Made by a program: the position numbers and the translations under genes. This document shows positions 31,727 to 41,791 of a stretch of 64,000 bases of DNA, piece after piece. Origin of the DNA: Acidobacteriota bacterium. GTDB taxonomy: Bacteria > Acidobacteriota > Terriglobia > UBA7540. The notes below the pieces were generated by a model. The model did no database searches. It was not told the origin of the DNA and was given only the letters and a program-made list of their open reading frames with translations. Positions within the stretch are counted from its first letter, which is position 1. Each line of letters begins with the position of its first letter. The stretch lies in NCBI GenBank assembly GCA_021817045.1, contig JAKAWG010000007.1, forward strand, positions 1 to 64,000. The letters run 5' to 3'.

Positions 31727-33811
31727 ATGGAAAATGGAAGCAGCAAGAACTCGATCTCGAAAATAGACCATCCGAAGGGTTCGTTGCCCAGGGATCAACG
31801 AAAGGCTGCCGGATTTCTTTGCCTGCTCGCGTTCTTTTTTCTGATGCCGGCCGTGGGTTCTGCCTCCACCTACCGCTTGACGTCCCCGGACGGCAACCTA
31901 ACGATGAGCGTGGAGATAAAAGCCAATGTGCAGCCCTACTTGCCGGGCGAGCGGGCCTATTATCGAGTCGACTATCGTGAGAAACCCATCCTGGTGGATT
32001 CCCCATTAGGTCTCGACTTTCTGAACGCGAAGCCACTCGATCATGGCTTCGAAGTCACCGGCACGGCTCGAAAGTCGCATGATTCTACCTGGGACAACCC
32101 TTTTGGAGCGGATCGTAGCGTTCGCGATCACTACAATCAATTGGAAGTGTCACTGCGAGAAAAGCAGGCGCCGAACCGTCGCGTTGACCTTATCTTCCGC
32201 GCGTTCAATGCGGGAGTGGCTTTTCGTTACTTCCTTCCCGAACAACCGGCCCTTCGACATTTCACGATTGCGGCTGAGAATACTGGTTTTTACTTTGCGC
32301 AAGACGATCACGCCTATGCCCTCAACATCCGGTCGTATACCAGCGCTTATGAGAGCAACTATTCCTATATCCCGCTGGATGACATCAAGACGACTTCGAT
32401 TGTTCCCTTGCCGCTGCTTATCCGCACTCCTCAAGGCCCCTGGGTGGCGCTGCTGGAAGCAGACCTGACACATTATGCGGGCATGTACGTAGGGGGGGTG
32501 CGAGGAGTTTCCAATGCCCTGATGAGCAAACTGTCTCCCCTGCCTGACCACTCGGACGAAGCCGTCATTGGTTCCACGCCGTTGGCAACGCCGTGGCGAG
32601 TGGTGATGGTCAATCCGACTCCGGGCGGCCTGCTGGAATCCAACGATATTATCCTGAACCTGAATCCGCCCTGCGCGCTGGCGGACACTTCCTGGATCAA
32701 GCCCGGCAAGGCGACTTTCCCTTGGTGGTCAGGATTCCTGGGCGGACACGGAACCTTCCCGCACAATGTGAACACCGCGATGTATAAGTACTACATCGAC
32801 TTTGCCGCCCGCGCTCACCTTCGCTACATCGAAGTGAGCGCCTATTGGTACAAGGGACCCGACCATTCCGTGCCGGAGAATTATCCTCCGAACGAAGTTG
32901 ACATTACCAAGCCGCGCGCCACCGTCAACATCCAGGAGGTTCTTAAATATGCAAAACAGAAAGGCGTGAAGTGTCTGCTGTGGGTGGATTGGCCGCCGCT
33001 CAAGAGGCAAATGGACGTTGCGATACCTCTCTACGAAAAGTGGGGAGCGGCGGGGATCAAGGTGGATTTGATGAACCGTGACGACCAGGAAATGGTTGCT
33101 TTCTATCACCGCGTGGCCAAGCTTGCCGCGGCGCACCACCTGATTGTGTATTTCCACGGCGCCTACAAGCCCACGGGGCTGCGCCGGACTTATCCAAACG
33201 TTTTGAACCGGGAAGCGGTGATGGGATTGGAACACGATAAGGTCCAAACCATTGTCACGCCTGGCTACGACGTGACGCTGCCTTTTACGCGCATGCTGGC
33301 CGGACCCTTTGACTATACTCCTGGATCTTTTCATAACGCGACGCGCGCCCAGTTCAAGCCGCAATATATCCGGCCGATGTCGCAAGGCACGCGCGCCCAC
33401 GAACTCGCGAAGTACGTGGTCTTCCTGGCACCGCTCGAGATGGTTTCAGACGACCCGGACGCCTATAAAAGCCAGCCGTCGTTCGCTTTCATCGAGAAAG
33501 TGCCAACCGTGTGGGACAAAACGGTTGTTCTTAACGGAGCGCCGGGCAAGTTCGTCACCATAGCGCGTGAAAACCATGGCGTCTGGTACCTCGGCAGCAT
33601 GACGAATTGGGACGCGCGTGACATCAAAGTGCCACTGGATTTTCTGGGCCCAGGTTCATACCAGGCGCAGATTTTTGCGGACGGGCCAGACGCCGACCGC
33701 GTGGCCACCAGCGTTAAGATTAGTAAGAGAACCGTGAACGGGAGTGGTCAGATCGATCTTCACCTAGCGCCGGGCGGAGGCGCCGCGGTGATCTTTACGC
33801 CCGGTCAGTGA
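31727..33811 (+). CDS. Glycoside hydrolase family 97
   Basis: 694 residues from ATG 31727 (GAGGAG 5 bases upstream; an ATG at 31685 has no SD). Signal peptide near 28-48 (AAGFLCLLAFFFLMPAVGSA). N-terminal beta-supersandwich (YRLTSPDGNLTMSVEI, WDNPFGADRSVRDHYNQL), then a TIM barrel with GIKVDLMNRDDQEMV, VYFHGAYKPTGLRRTYPN and GLEHDKVQ, and a C-terminal beta domain. The Asp in IKVDLM sits where retaining GH97 alpha-galactosidases have their nucleophile, so alpha-galactosidase is as likely as alpha-glucosidase. Confidence 0.83.
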   Translation: MENGSSKNSISKIDHPKGSLPRDQRKAAGFLCLLAFFFLMPAVGSASTYRLTSPDGNLTMSVEIKANVQPYLPGERAYYRVDYREKPILVDSPLGLDFLNAKPLDHGFEVTGTARKSHDSTWDNPFGADRSVRDHYNQLEVSLREKQAPNRRVDLIFRAFNAGVAFRYFLPEQPALRHFTIAAENTGFYFAQDDHAYALNIRSYTSAYESNYSYIPLDDIKTTSIVPLPLLIRTPQGPWVALLEADLTHYAGMYVGGVRGVSNALMSKLSPLPDHSDEAVIGSTPLATPWRVVMVNPTPGGLLESNDIILNLNPPCALADTSWIKPGKATFPWWSGFLGGHGTFPHNVNTAMYKYYIDFAARAHLRYIEVSAYWYKGPDHSVPENYPPNEVDITKPRATVNIQEVLKYAKQKGVKCLLWVDWPPLKRQMDVAIPLYEKWGAAGIKVDLMNRDDQEMVAFYHRVAKLAAAHHLIVYFHGAYKPTGLRRTYPNVLNREAVMGLEHDKVQTIVTPGYDVTLPFTRMLAGPFDYTPGSFHNATRAQFKPQYIRPMSQGTRAHELAKYVVFLAPLEMVSDDPDAYKSQPSFAFIEKVPTVWDKTVVLNGAPGKFVTIARENHGVWYLGSMTNWDARDIKVPLDFLGPGSYQAQIFADGPDADRVATSVKISKRTVNGSGQIDLHLAPGGGAAVIFTPGQ

Positions 33812-33820
33812 CAGATCTCG

Positions 33821-34960
33821 TCACCGCTGTTCGGCGAGCCAGCCTACGGTTTTTCTTTCGCGGGCGGCAATGTCCGCTGAGGGTGTTGCGATGGCACGAC
33901 TAATATTTTTCCACGCCGGGTAGCATGCGATAAAGGAAAAAGTAAGGCCGAAGCTGGCTAGCGTGCGCAGATGAAATGATTGCGGCCATAAGGCGAAGTT
34001 GGCAGCCAGCACCGCGATCGAGATTATTACCCCGGCCAGCAGAACGAACCGGGGCCGGAGTCGCGCGGTCCAGGTCTGCAAGGAGAGCGCTGGCCTAAGC
34101 AGGAAAGCCGTAAGGGCGAGCGCGAGCAAGAACAAGGCCACGCCTTTGAGGGATACCATTTGCAAGGCGCGGATGACAAAGTTATTGAGAATATAAAACA
34201 CGAGAGAATTCGCTCCCCAGCGACGAATCTCGACGAGCTTGCCTGCGCTGCCTTCCGTCAGCCAGCGGCGCAGGCCGGCGAACCACCAGGCAGTGACGGC
34301 ACATCCGATAAGGAAGTAGTCCCCGCTCATCCAATACTTGTTAAAGCGGAAGGGACTGAACAATGCAAACATCACTACGCTTGCGAGGGCCAGCGCACCG
34401 ATCATCCATCCCATTCGCTGCCCGTCGTATTTTTTCAGGTGAGCGCCAAGCAGGTAAAAACCCAGCCACGGGAGCAACGGAAACAAGCCGGGGGTGAGAA
34501 AGAATGATGAGACGCCGCCCGCCGCCACTTTCCAATGAAAGCGCTGATTGGCGAAATGAACCAGGAAGGGAAGTGGAAACAACCACGTCCAGTAGCGCGG
34601 CAAAAAACGCCGGAGAGCCAGCATCGCTAGGATGGACATTCCGGCAATTTGAAAAACATCACAGCTTTCCAGCGTCCCTTGCACGTAATTATCGGCGAAG
34701 CCAGCAAAGATCAAAAACAGTGCGTTGACCGCAAGCCGCTTCTCCTGGTCCCGGCGTTGCTCGACGATGCCTGCCAGGTTCATCCCGGTGGAGGCAAAAA
34801 AGAGGACGGCTCCCATCGTGTCCGTACTCAGCCAGCGAGCACGAGCAAAGGGTACATGAGCAACCACCATGAGCAGGCAGGCTGCGCCTTTGATCACGTC
34901 AACGGCGTCATCGCGTCCTATTTTCAGTGTAATGGGCGAAAGATGCTGTCGGGATGACAT
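33821..34960 (-). CDS. Membrane acyltransferase, HGSNAT/DUF1624-like
   Basis: 379 residues, about ten hydrophobic segments. The first has the family signature RDDAVDVIKGAACLLMVVAHV, with a conserved His that handles the acyl group; later GMNLAGIVEQRRDQEKR and FLIGCAVTAWWFAGLRRWL. This family moves acyl groups across the inner membrane onto sugars. It ends 9 bases from the convergent GH97 gene. The substrate cannot be told. Confidence 0.65.
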   Translation of the reverse strand: MSSRQHLSPITLKIGRDDAVDVIKGAACLLMVVAHVPFARARWLSTDTMGAVLFFASTGMNLAGIVEQRRDQEKRLAVNALFLIFAGFADNYVQGTLESCDVFQIAGMSILAMLALRRFLPRYWTWLFPLPFLVHFANQRFHWKVAAGGVSSFFLTPGLFPLLPWLGFYLLGAHLKKYDGQRMGWMIGALALASVVMFALFSPFRFNKYWMSGDYFLIGCAVTAWWFAGLRRWLTEGSAGKLVEIRRWGANSLVFYILNNFVIRALQMVSLKGVALFLLALALTAFLLRPALSLQTWTARLRPRFVLLAGVIISIAVLAANFALWPQSFHLRTLASFGLTFSFIACYPAWKNISRAIATPSADIAARERKTVGWLAEQR

Positions 34961-35051
34961 TCGCTATTGCTCGATTTGGCTGAACATCTTCCCCGGCGCG
35001 TTGTTTACTCAGCGTTGAATTAATTTCTTAGTTAATTGACACGCGGAATCG

Positions 35052-35573
35052 TTGGGCGCAACATTTGTTAAGCCGTTGCTAAGAACATTCCCCGGGGTCG
35101 CCTTGCGCACCGCTGACCGCCAGACCGGAGCCAATGAATTTCGCGGGCTTGCTGTACCGAGTCGCGCAGACACCATTGCCACAATTCTGCGCAAATATAA
35201 GACGCTGGCAATCGTTGGCCTCTCGGCCAAACCCTCGCGACCGAGTTACGGCGTTGCCGCCTACATGCGTGCTCACGGTTATCGAGTGATCGCAGTCAAT
35301 CCTAACACGGATGCGATCTTCCATGAGCGGTGCTATGATTCCCTCGAAGATATTCCCGAGCCAATAGACGTTGTTGTGATCTTTCGGCGTCCCGAACACG
35401 TTCCTCCCGTCGTGAAGAGTGCAATCTCCAAAGGCGCCAAGGTGGTCTGGATGCAGGAAGGAATCGTAAACGAGGCCGCCGCTAGCGTCGCGCGGAAAGC
35501 AGGACTCGAGGTCATTCAAGATGCCTGCATTCTGAAGGAACACGCGAAACGCTTCCTTGCCGATGGCATCTGA
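35052..35573 (+). CDS. CoA-binding domain protein (YccU-like)
   Basis: Up to 173 residues; the family begins near residue 40 (TIATILRKYKTLAIVGLSAK), so the true start may be inside. Rossmann features: VGLSAKPSRPSYGVAAYM, VIAVNPNTDAIFHE, VVVIFRRPEHVPPVV, VWMQEGIVNE. The C-terminal DACILKEH is typical. These small proteins bind CoA; the physiological role is unclear. TTGACA at 35036-35041 is a possible -35 but overlaps the proposed start. Confidence 0.75.
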   Translation: MGATFVKPLLRTFPGVALRTADRQTGANEFRGLAVPSRADTIATILRKYKTLAIVGLSAKPSRPSYGVAAYMRAHGYRVIAVNPNTDAIFHERCYDSLEDIPEPIDVVVIFRRPEHVPPVVKSAISKGAKVVWMQEGIVNEAAASVARKAGLEVIQDACILKEHAKRFLADGI

Positions 35574-35687
35574 GCCCTTCGCTTGGCACTCGGGACGTCC
35601 TCTTCTTTGACCTCATTGACGCCGAGCAGGACACACGAACCTTGCTCCGGCACGCGCTAGCTGACGCAACGACACCGCCGCCGGCCT

Positions 35688-35843
35688 TCAGTGACTTCGC
35701 GACGTGTATTTCTCCGGATCCTTATCGAAAGCCGCCTTGCAACCTGGCGCACAAAAATAGTATGTCTGGCCTTTGTACTGGCTTTGGCCTGCCGCCTTCT
35801 GTGGGTCGATCTGCATCTTACAAACCGGATCAACGACTGTCAC
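35688..35843 (-). CDS. YHS domain protein (51 residues)
   Basis: GTG start at 35843 with AGGAGG five to six bases upstream, stop at 35688-35690. The protein reads VVDPVCKMQIDPQKA, GQTYYFCAPGCKAAF, DKDPEKY: a complete YHS motif with Cys 8 and the CxxxC pair (31, 35). YHS domains accompany heavy-metal transporters and dehalogenases and probably bind metal. It starts 24 bases after the TolC gene on the same strand, so it is the last gene of the RND efflux operon, which hints at metal efflux. Confidence 0.8.
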   Translation of the reverse strand: MTVVDPVCKMQIDPQKAAGQSQYKGQTYYFCAPGCKAAFDKDPEKYTSRSH

Positions 35844-35866
35844 GTTTTCCTCCTGGTGATTAGTTT

Positions 35867-37180
35867 CTACTTCGGCCCGCGCCCGAGCACGAAGTCAAGG
35901 CGCGCTTTGGCCACCTGATAATTATAGCGAGCCGCAAGCAGTTGGAGCGCGGCGCTGGTTGCCTGCGTTTGGGCGTCGTTGAGCTCGACAATGTTTCCCA
36001 CGCCCACGCTATAGCGTCCTTCGGCGAGCGCCAGGTTCTGCCTTGCAAACCGATCGGCCACCATGGCCGTGGCAATCTGATCCCGCGCAACTTTCAGATT
36101 CGAAAGAGCCGCGTAAACCTGCTGCTGTACTTCCAGTTTTAGCGAATCGACGTCGTGCTGTACTGCCGCTTGCTGCGCTTGCGCCTGCCGCAAGTGTGCC
36201 GTGTTGGCGCCGCCCGAAAACAGGCTCTGCGCCAGAGCCTGACCAAGGCTCCAGTTGTAAATCAGCGGCCACGTTAAGTTGCGGAAACTCAAAAAAGCTC
36301 CGAGGGAAATATCGGGGCGCATGGCGCCGCGGGCAGCGAGTTCATTGCCGAGCGCGGCCTTTACCTGGTCGAATTGCGCGAGCAGGTCCGCCCGGTTCTG
36401 GTCCGCTTCCTGCAAGAGCTGATTGAAGGCCGGCTCCGGACCAGGACTGGGCAGCGTGCCCAAAGGCTCCGGAGCTTGATCCACCGGAATTCCCATGGCG
36501 GTCGCAAGCTCGGCGCGATCCACTTTGAGTGTTTCCCGCGTCTGGCGAAGAGCGAGTTGGGCGTTGGCCACGGCCAGTTGACCCGAGGTCACGTTGATAC
36601 CCGGCACAGTCCCGTTGCGGTGGAACGCCAATGACTGGTCAAGGTGCTTCTTCGCGTTACCGAGAGTTGCCTGCTGAATGCCCACTGCCTTCTGGGCGGC
36701 GATCACGGTGTAGTAGGCGGTGCGGACGTTATAGGCTACTTGATCGCGCACGAAGAGAAGATTGTGCTCGGTGGCCTGAAGTTGCGCCTGACTCATTTCG
36801 ACTGCCCCCTTCGTGCGGCCGAAATCAAAGATCGTCTGCGCGAGATTCAGGCCACCGTAATAGTAAGGAGCGGAGGTGGCGCTCTCGCCGCGGTAAAACT
36901 GACGCCACAAGAACGGCGGAGTGCCCGGCTCAGCCCAATAGTTGTAGGATTGGCGAGTGTAAGCCATGCCCACGTCCAACTGGGGCAGATACCCTGCGTG
37001 CGAGATCTTAACGCCAGCCCGCGCCGAATCTACCAGCGAGTGCGCAGCGGCCACATCCGGGCTGCGCTCGAGAGCTGTCCGGATGCATGCCGCGAGAGAC
37101 ATGGAGCGCGGGGGAGGCGCCGCTCGTAACGCGGTCACAGCAAACATGGCGGCAACCGCCAGCCGGATCAGTCGATTCAT
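35867..37180 (-). CDS. TolC-family outer-membrane efflux protein
   Basis: 437 residues with a signal peptide (LIRLAVAAMFAVTALRAAPPP). Two TolC repeats of long helices and strands are seen: SLAACIRTALERSPDVAAAHSL, YLPQLDVGMAYTRQSYN, and later LYNWSLGQALAQSLFSGGAN-type sequence and ALAEGRYSVGVGNIVELNDAQTQ. It forms the outer-membrane channel of the pump encoded upstream. The 92-base spacer before it holds a diverged dispersed palindrome (about 37203-37265). Confidence 0.85.
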   Translation of the reverse strand: MNRLIRLAVAAMFAVTALRAAPPPRSMSLAACIRTALERSPDVAAAHSLVDSARAGVKISHAGYLPQLDVGMAYTRQSYNYWAEPGTPPFLWRQFYRGESATSAPYYYGGLNLAQTIFDFGRTKGAVEMSQAQLQATEHNLLFVRDQVAYNVRTAYYTVIAAQKAVGIQQATLGNAKKHLDQSLAFHRNGTVPGINVTSGQLAVANAQLALRQTRETLKVDRAELATAMGIPVDQAPEPLGTLPSPGPEPAFNQLLQEADQNRADLLAQFDQVKAALGNELAARGAMRPDISLGAFLSFRNLTWPLIYNWSLGQALAQSLFSGGANTAHLRQAQAQQAAVQHDVDSLKLEVQQQVYAALSNLKVARDQIATAMVADRFARQNLALAEGRYSVGVGNIVELNDAQTQATSAALQLLAARYNYQVAKARLDFVLGRGPK

Positions 37181-37202
37181 GGTCTTGTCCCTCCTTGATC
37201 AG

Positions 37203-37270
37203 GCTGTATCGGCGGTCATAGATCCGCGGTCCTTCGGCCTGACCAGCGGGCGGTCATTGACTACCGCTGC
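37203..37270. repeat. Diverged dispersed palindrome between efflux genes
   Basis: TATCGGCGGTCATAGATCCGC...GACTACCGCTGCAG is related to the palindromes at 3088-3158 and 16555-16646. It shows this repeat family occurs in ordinary host intergenic DNA. Confidence 0.5.
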
Positions 37271-37272
37271 AG

Positions 37273-38418
37273 TTACGGTGACGTGCCGGCGTGTCGAATG
37301 GGCTGAATTTTGCTGCCATCGGCCACGCCGTCTCCCAAATTCACGGCCACGGTCTCCCCGGGCCGCAGACCGGAGCGAATCGTGGCGTACACACCGTCAT
37401 CGGTCGACACAACCACGCGGTGAAGCGTAACGCGGTTGTCTGGTCCAATGACGCCAACCAGTATTTTCGAGCCGCGCAAAACGAGGGCTGCCGCCGGAAT
37501 GCGCGCGTCCGGCAAATCGCTCTTAAGCAGTCGCAGCGTGACCCGCACGAAGCTGCCGGGCGGGATCAAGTTACGACGGTTATAAAAGTCGATCTCGGTC
37601 AGCATGGTGCGCGTAGATGGGTCGAATTCGCCGCTTATGCGCGTTACACGTGCCGCCACACGAACGTTGGGCCGGGTCGGATCGGAAATCCAGGCGGGCT
37701 CACCTACGCGAATGTAGGCCGCCTCACTCTGGTCGGGATAAATATAGACGCGCTCGCGATCGGTCTCCGAGATGCGCACCAGCGGCAGCGCGGCCGTTTC
37801 TGAGCTGGTGGCCGCTTGCAGGAGGGCGCCTGGGTCAGCATAGCGCGCTGTGATCTTTCCCGTGAACGGCGCGCGAATAATTTCATACGATTTGAGCGTT
37901 GCCAGGTTGGCCACCGTTTGTTCCGCCATGTGCGCGCTGGCTACGGCAGTGTCCGCATCCTGCTTCGCAACCATGTCACGTTTCACTAAATTCAGGTCAC
38001 GCTGGGCGATCAGCTCCAGATTGTGCGCGTTGATCACGGCGGCGCGGTATTGGGCGTCTGTTTCCGGCGATTCGATTACGGCCAGAACCTGGTTGGCGGT
38101 CACGTTGTCGCCCTTGTCTACGTAAATGGCCTTTAGGTATCCGCTGATTTTGGCATAGAGCGTGGACTGGAGATAAGCGTGTGTCTCGCCGAGCAGTGTA
38201 AGTGACCGACGGCCGGGTCCGCTTGCCACCGTGACCACATTCACACGCGGGCCGGCCTGAACGGCGGCGCGCTCACTCCTCAGCTCCGCAGCCACTTGTC
38301 TGGCACGGGCGCCTTTAATGCGGCTCACCAGCACCAGCGCCGACACGACGAGCGCAGCACTTACCAGATAGAAGAGCGCTCCGGCTAGCCAAGATTTATT
38401 TTCTGGTTCGTCCGCCAT
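37273..38418 (-). CDS. RND efflux periplasmic adaptor (MFP)
   Basis: 381 residues from ATG 38418, with GAGGA upstream. N-terminal membrane anchor (ALFYLVSAALVVSALVLVS); lipoyl-like and hairpin part (YLQSTLYAKISGYLKAIYVDKGDNV, QRDLNLVKRDMVAKQD), then AGKITA-type beta-barrel (IRAPFTGKITARYADPGALL) and membrane-proximal domain ending GLRPGETVAVNLGDGVADG. Links the pump to TolC. Its start overlaps the last codons of the permease gene by a few tens of bases less than ten (38429 vs 38418 are adjacent), so the genes are co-transcribed. Confidence 0.85.
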   Translation of the reverse strand: MADEPENKSWLAGALFYLVSAALVVSALVLVSRIKGARARQVAAELRSERAAVQAGPRVNVVTVASGPGRRSLTLLGETHAYLQSTLYAKISGYLKAIYVDKGDNVTANQVLAVIESPETDAQYRAAVINAHNLELIAQRDLNLVKRDMVAKQDADTAVASAHMAEQTVANLATLKSYEIIRAPFTGKITARYADPGALLQAATSSETAALPLVRISETDRERVYIYPDQSEAAYIRVGEPAWISDPTRPNVRVAARVTRISGEFDPSTRTMLTEIDFYNRRNLIPPGSFVRVTLRLLKSDLPDARIPAAALVLRGSKILVGVIGPDNRVTLHRVVVSTDDGVYATIRSGLRPGETVAVNLGDGVADGSKIQPIRHAGTSP

Positions 38419-38428
38419 TGGATCGTCC

Positions 38429-41400
38429 TCAGCCGCCGAACTCGTCAATAATCTTCCTGCGAGACCGTTCGCCTTGCTCTTCAGCGCGGAAGCGTTCGTC
38501 GAGCAGGTGCTTGGTGGGCAATTCCCGGCGCAGTAACGAATAAATGACCGGGACCACAAAAAGCGTGGCGAAGGTCGCCACGAGCAAGCCACCAATCACC
38601 GCGCGGCCTAGGGGCGCGTTCTGTTCTCCAGCCTCGCCCATGGCCAGCGCCATGGGAATCATGCCGATGATCATGGCCAGCGCGGTCATCAGGACCGGGC
38701 GAAGGCGGGTCTTGCCGGCTTCAAGCGCGGCGTCGACGGGCGATAGACCTCGTTCCACGCGTATGTCGTTTGCGAAGCTGACAAGGAGAATGGAATTCGA
38801 AGTTGCGATGCCCACCGCCATGATCGAACCCATCAGCGATTCCACGTTGATCGTTGTGTGCGTGACGGCCAGCATCCAGATAATGCCTACCAGCGCCGCC
38901 GGCACCGCCATCATGATGATGAAAGGATCGAGCCACGATTGAAAAAGCACCACCATCAGGAAATAGACCAGAACGATCGCCAGGATGAGGCCGAGGCCGA
39001 GGCTGCGGAACGAGTCCTGCATCACCTCGTACTGCCCTCGCATCATGATACGCATGCCTGCTGGAAGCTTGCCGAGTTGCTTGATCTTCGCCAAAATGCC
39101 GCGTGAAACGCCGCCCAGGTCCCGGCCCTGGACGTTTGCCTCAACATCGATCACGCGCTGCACGGTGTAATGGCTGATCTCTTCCGCCACACCCATCGGA
39201 TAAACGCGGGCAATGCTCGAAAGCGTGGTGGTGGGCCATTCGGGCACTGCCGTGGGGTTCACCGCGGGCGGCGGCTGGACCAGTACGCCGGATGAGGGCG
39301 GTGTTAGCGAAGTCGAGAGGAGGGCGTGGATCGAATCGATCTGCTGGTAAGGGGTCTGCACAGCGACGATGTAATTGACCCCGTTCGCCGGATTCAGATA
39401 GAAGGACGGTGAAACAAGAGAGCTTGAAGAGAGCGAGACCAGCATGCTGTCCGCGACGTCACTTTCGCTCAGCCCGAGTTGCGCGGCTCGTTGACGGTCG
39501 ACTTGTACCATGAATGCCGGATAATTCAGCACCTGCTTAATGTGGGCGTCCACGGCCCCGGGCACGGTTCTGACACCCGTTAGCAGCCTCTGTGCGTAAG
39601 TGACGCTCTGCGAGTAATGAGGGCCCGTCACCTGCACGTCGACGGGCGACGAAAGGCCGAAGTTCAGGACCTGGTTCACAATGTCAGCTGCCTCAAAGTA
39701 AAAGCTACAACCGGGAAATTCCTGTGGCAGTAATTGGCGGAGTTCGCGCTCGTATTGTGCTGTGGGGTGATGATGAGGCTGCAGGGAAACGCGAATTTCC
39801 GCGTCCATTTCGCCGATATTGTCGGTGTGAACGTACGCGAGATTGAAAAAGATCGGCACACCGATCATATCGCTGACTTGATTCAGTTCGCTGCGGGGGA
39901 TCACCCGACGGATGCGGTCTTCAACTTCAAGCACCAACCGTTCGGTGTCTTCGATTCGCGTGCCGACCGGCGCGCGAAGATGAAGCAGCATCAGACCTGC
40001 GTCCGCGGTGGGAAACAGATCGGTGCCGACAGCGGGTGCGAGCATCGCCGTAATGCCCAAGAGCAGAGCGCCCGCGGCGAGCGTCCCGGCGCGATGTGAC
40101 AGCACGGTCGCCAACACTCGCCCGTACGTGTCCTGGAAGTGGGCAAAGCCTAGGTCGCGGACGCGATGGAAGAATAGAGGGATGCGAGTGGAAATACTTT
40201 TGGGCTTTGCGCCTCCCTCCGCTTCCGGGCTGCCCGGGATATGCTTCTCTCCTGACATCAGCATGCGGGACATGGTGGTGACAAGCGTCCGCGAGAGCAG
40301 ATAAGAAGCGAGCATGGAAGCCACGACGGCGAGGGCGAGCGGGGTGAAAAGGAACTTCGCAGGCCCATAAAGCAGGGTGACGGGGAAGAAAACGATACAA
40401 ATGGCGAGCGTCGCCACGATGGCGGGTACGGCCACTTGCTGCGCGCTGTCAAGGATGGCAACCGTCAGGGGCTTGCCAAGCGCGCGGTTCCGGTGGATGT
40501 TTTCCACCTCCACCGTCGCGTCGTCCACAAGCATGCCGATTGCCAGCGCCAGCCCTCCCAGCGTCATCAGGTTCAAGCTCTCACCAGCGAGGTGCAAAAC
40601 GATGATCCCGGTGAGAACGGAAAGCGGGATCGACGTGCTTACGATCACCATGCTGCGCCAGCTTCCGAGAAAAACAAGGATCATCAACGAGATGAGCAGC
40701 GAAGTGGCCACCGCTTCCCGGACAACACCAGTGATGGCCCCACGCACGAAGACTGACTGGTCAAAGTCGAGCGCGATGCGCAAGCCCTTCGGGGCCACAG
40801 CCTCAATCGCCGGCACGGCTCTTCGCACCGCGTCCACTACTTTCAAGGTTGAGGCGTCGGCGTGCTTGAGAATCGCCAGAAAGGCGGCGCGCTTCCCATT
40901 AACGTGTACGATGTTTTCCTGGACGGCGTAACTGTCTTTGACGCGCGCCACGTTGCCGAGCAAGACTTCGGCATTTCCAACCACCTTAACCGGGAGAGCA
41001 TTAAATTCGCTCACCAGGCTGGGACTCGAATTGAGCAGCACGTTGTAATCCGTTGAGCCCATGCGCGCCGTTCCCGCCGGAACGATCGAGTTGGCCCGTT
41101 GGAGTGCCGTCACAACATCTTCGGGAGAAAGTCCCTTAGCGGCCATAGCCTGTGGATTCAGCTCGACCATGATCTGCCGCTGCTTTCCGCCGAAAGGCGC
41201 GGGCGTCGAAAGTCCCGGAATCGTAAACAGCTTGACCCGGATGAAATTGAGGGCGTAGTCGTAGATTTCTTGCTCGGACAGGTTGGAGCTTGAAAGCGTC
41301 ATTTGCACCACAGGAACACTGCCCGCGTTAAACCGGATGATCTCAGGCGCTTGCATTCCGGGCGGCAAAATCCGCAGGATAGTTTCCGAGACGGCGCTGA

Positions 41401-41791
41401 TTTGCGCGATGGCCGATCCGATGTCGGTGCCGGGCTGAAAATACACCTTCATCAGCCCGATACCCGGAATCGAATCAGATTCAATCCTCTCGATGCCATT
41501 TACGGTGGTTGAATACGCCCGCTCGCTGATGATGACGACGCGACGTTCCATATCCAGCGCTGACAGACCCGGGTAGTTCCAGGCCACGAAGACTACGGGT
41601 ATATCGATCGCAGGGAAAATGTCCACGATCATCTGTGTGGCGGAGAGTATGCCCATTAAGAGAATGAGCAGGGCCACGACGGCCATGGTGTAAGGCCGCC
41701 GGAGGGCGAGGCGCACGATCCACATAGGAGGCGTTCCAAACTTTGTGGACGCTTGGCGGCCGTCGGATTCTACTGCGGCCGCCGCGCTCAC
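38429..41791 (-). CDS. RND efflux permease (HAE1/AcrB-like)
   Basis: 1120 residues, with the usual twelve membrane segments and two large periplasmic loops. Signatures: N-terminal RRPYTMAVVALLILLMG, TM4 motif GMLVDDATVEVENIHR with the proton-relay Asp pair, and the C-terminal VGIATSNSILLVSFANDIR. A central insert at about 530-560 (GEKHIPGSPEAEGG) is polar. First gene of the operon permease, adaptor, TolC, YHS. Substrate unknown; the YHS partner hints at metal, but the permease sequence is of the drug/lipophile type rather than CusA. Confidence 0.87.
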   Translation of the reverse strand: MSAAAAVESDGRQASTKFGTPPMWIVRLALRRPYTMAVVALLILLMGILSATQMIVDIFPAIDIPVVFVAWNYPGLSALDMERRVVIISERAYSTTVNGIERIESDSIPGIGLMKVYFQPGTDIGSAIAQISAVSETILRILPPGMQAPEIIRFNAGSVPVVQMTLSSSNLSEQEIYDYALNFIRVKLFTIPGLSTPAPFGGKQRQIMVELNPQAMAAKGLSPEDVVTALQRANSIVPAGTARMGSTDYNVLLNSSPSLVSEFNALPVKVVGNAEVLLGNVARVKDSYAVQENIVHVNGKRAAFLAILKHADASTLKVVDAVRRAVPAIEAVAPKGLRIALDFDQSVFVRGAITGVVREAVATSLLISLMILVFLGSWRSMVIVSTSIPLSVLTGIIVLHLAGESLNLMTLGGLALAIGMLVDDATVEVENIHRNRALGKPLTVAILDSAQQVAVPAIVATLAICIVFFPVTLLYGPAKFLFTPLALAVVASMLASYLLSRTLVTTMSRMLMSGEKHIPGSPEAEGGAKPKSISTRIPLFFHRVRDLGFAHFQDTYGRVLATVLSHRAGTLAAGALLLGITAMLAPAVGTDLFPTADAGLMLLHLRAPVGTRIEDTERLVLEVEDRIRRVIPRSELNQVSDMIGVPIFFNLAYVHTDNIGEMDAEIRVSLQPHHHPTAQYERELRQLLPQEFPGCSFYFEAADIVNQVLNFGLSSPVDVQVTGPHYSQSVTYAQRLLTGVRTVPGAVDAHIKQVLNYPAFMVQVDRQRAAQLGLSESDVADSMLVSLSSSSLVSPSFYLNPANGVNYIVAVQTPYQQIDSIHALLSTSLTPPSSGVLVQPPPAVNPTAVPEWPTTTLSSIARVYPMGVAEEISHYTVQRVIDVEANVQGRDLGGVSRGILAKIKQLGKLPAGMRIMMRGQYEVMQDSFRSLGLGLILAIVLVYFLMVVLFQSWLDPFIIMMAVPAALVGIIWMLAVTHTTINVESLMGSIMAVGIATSNSILLVSFANDIRVERGLSPVDAALEAGKTRLRPVLMTALAMIIGMIPMALAMGEAGEQNAPLGRAVIGGLLVATFATLFVVPVIYSLLRRELPTKHLLDERFRAEEQGERSRRKIIDEFGG

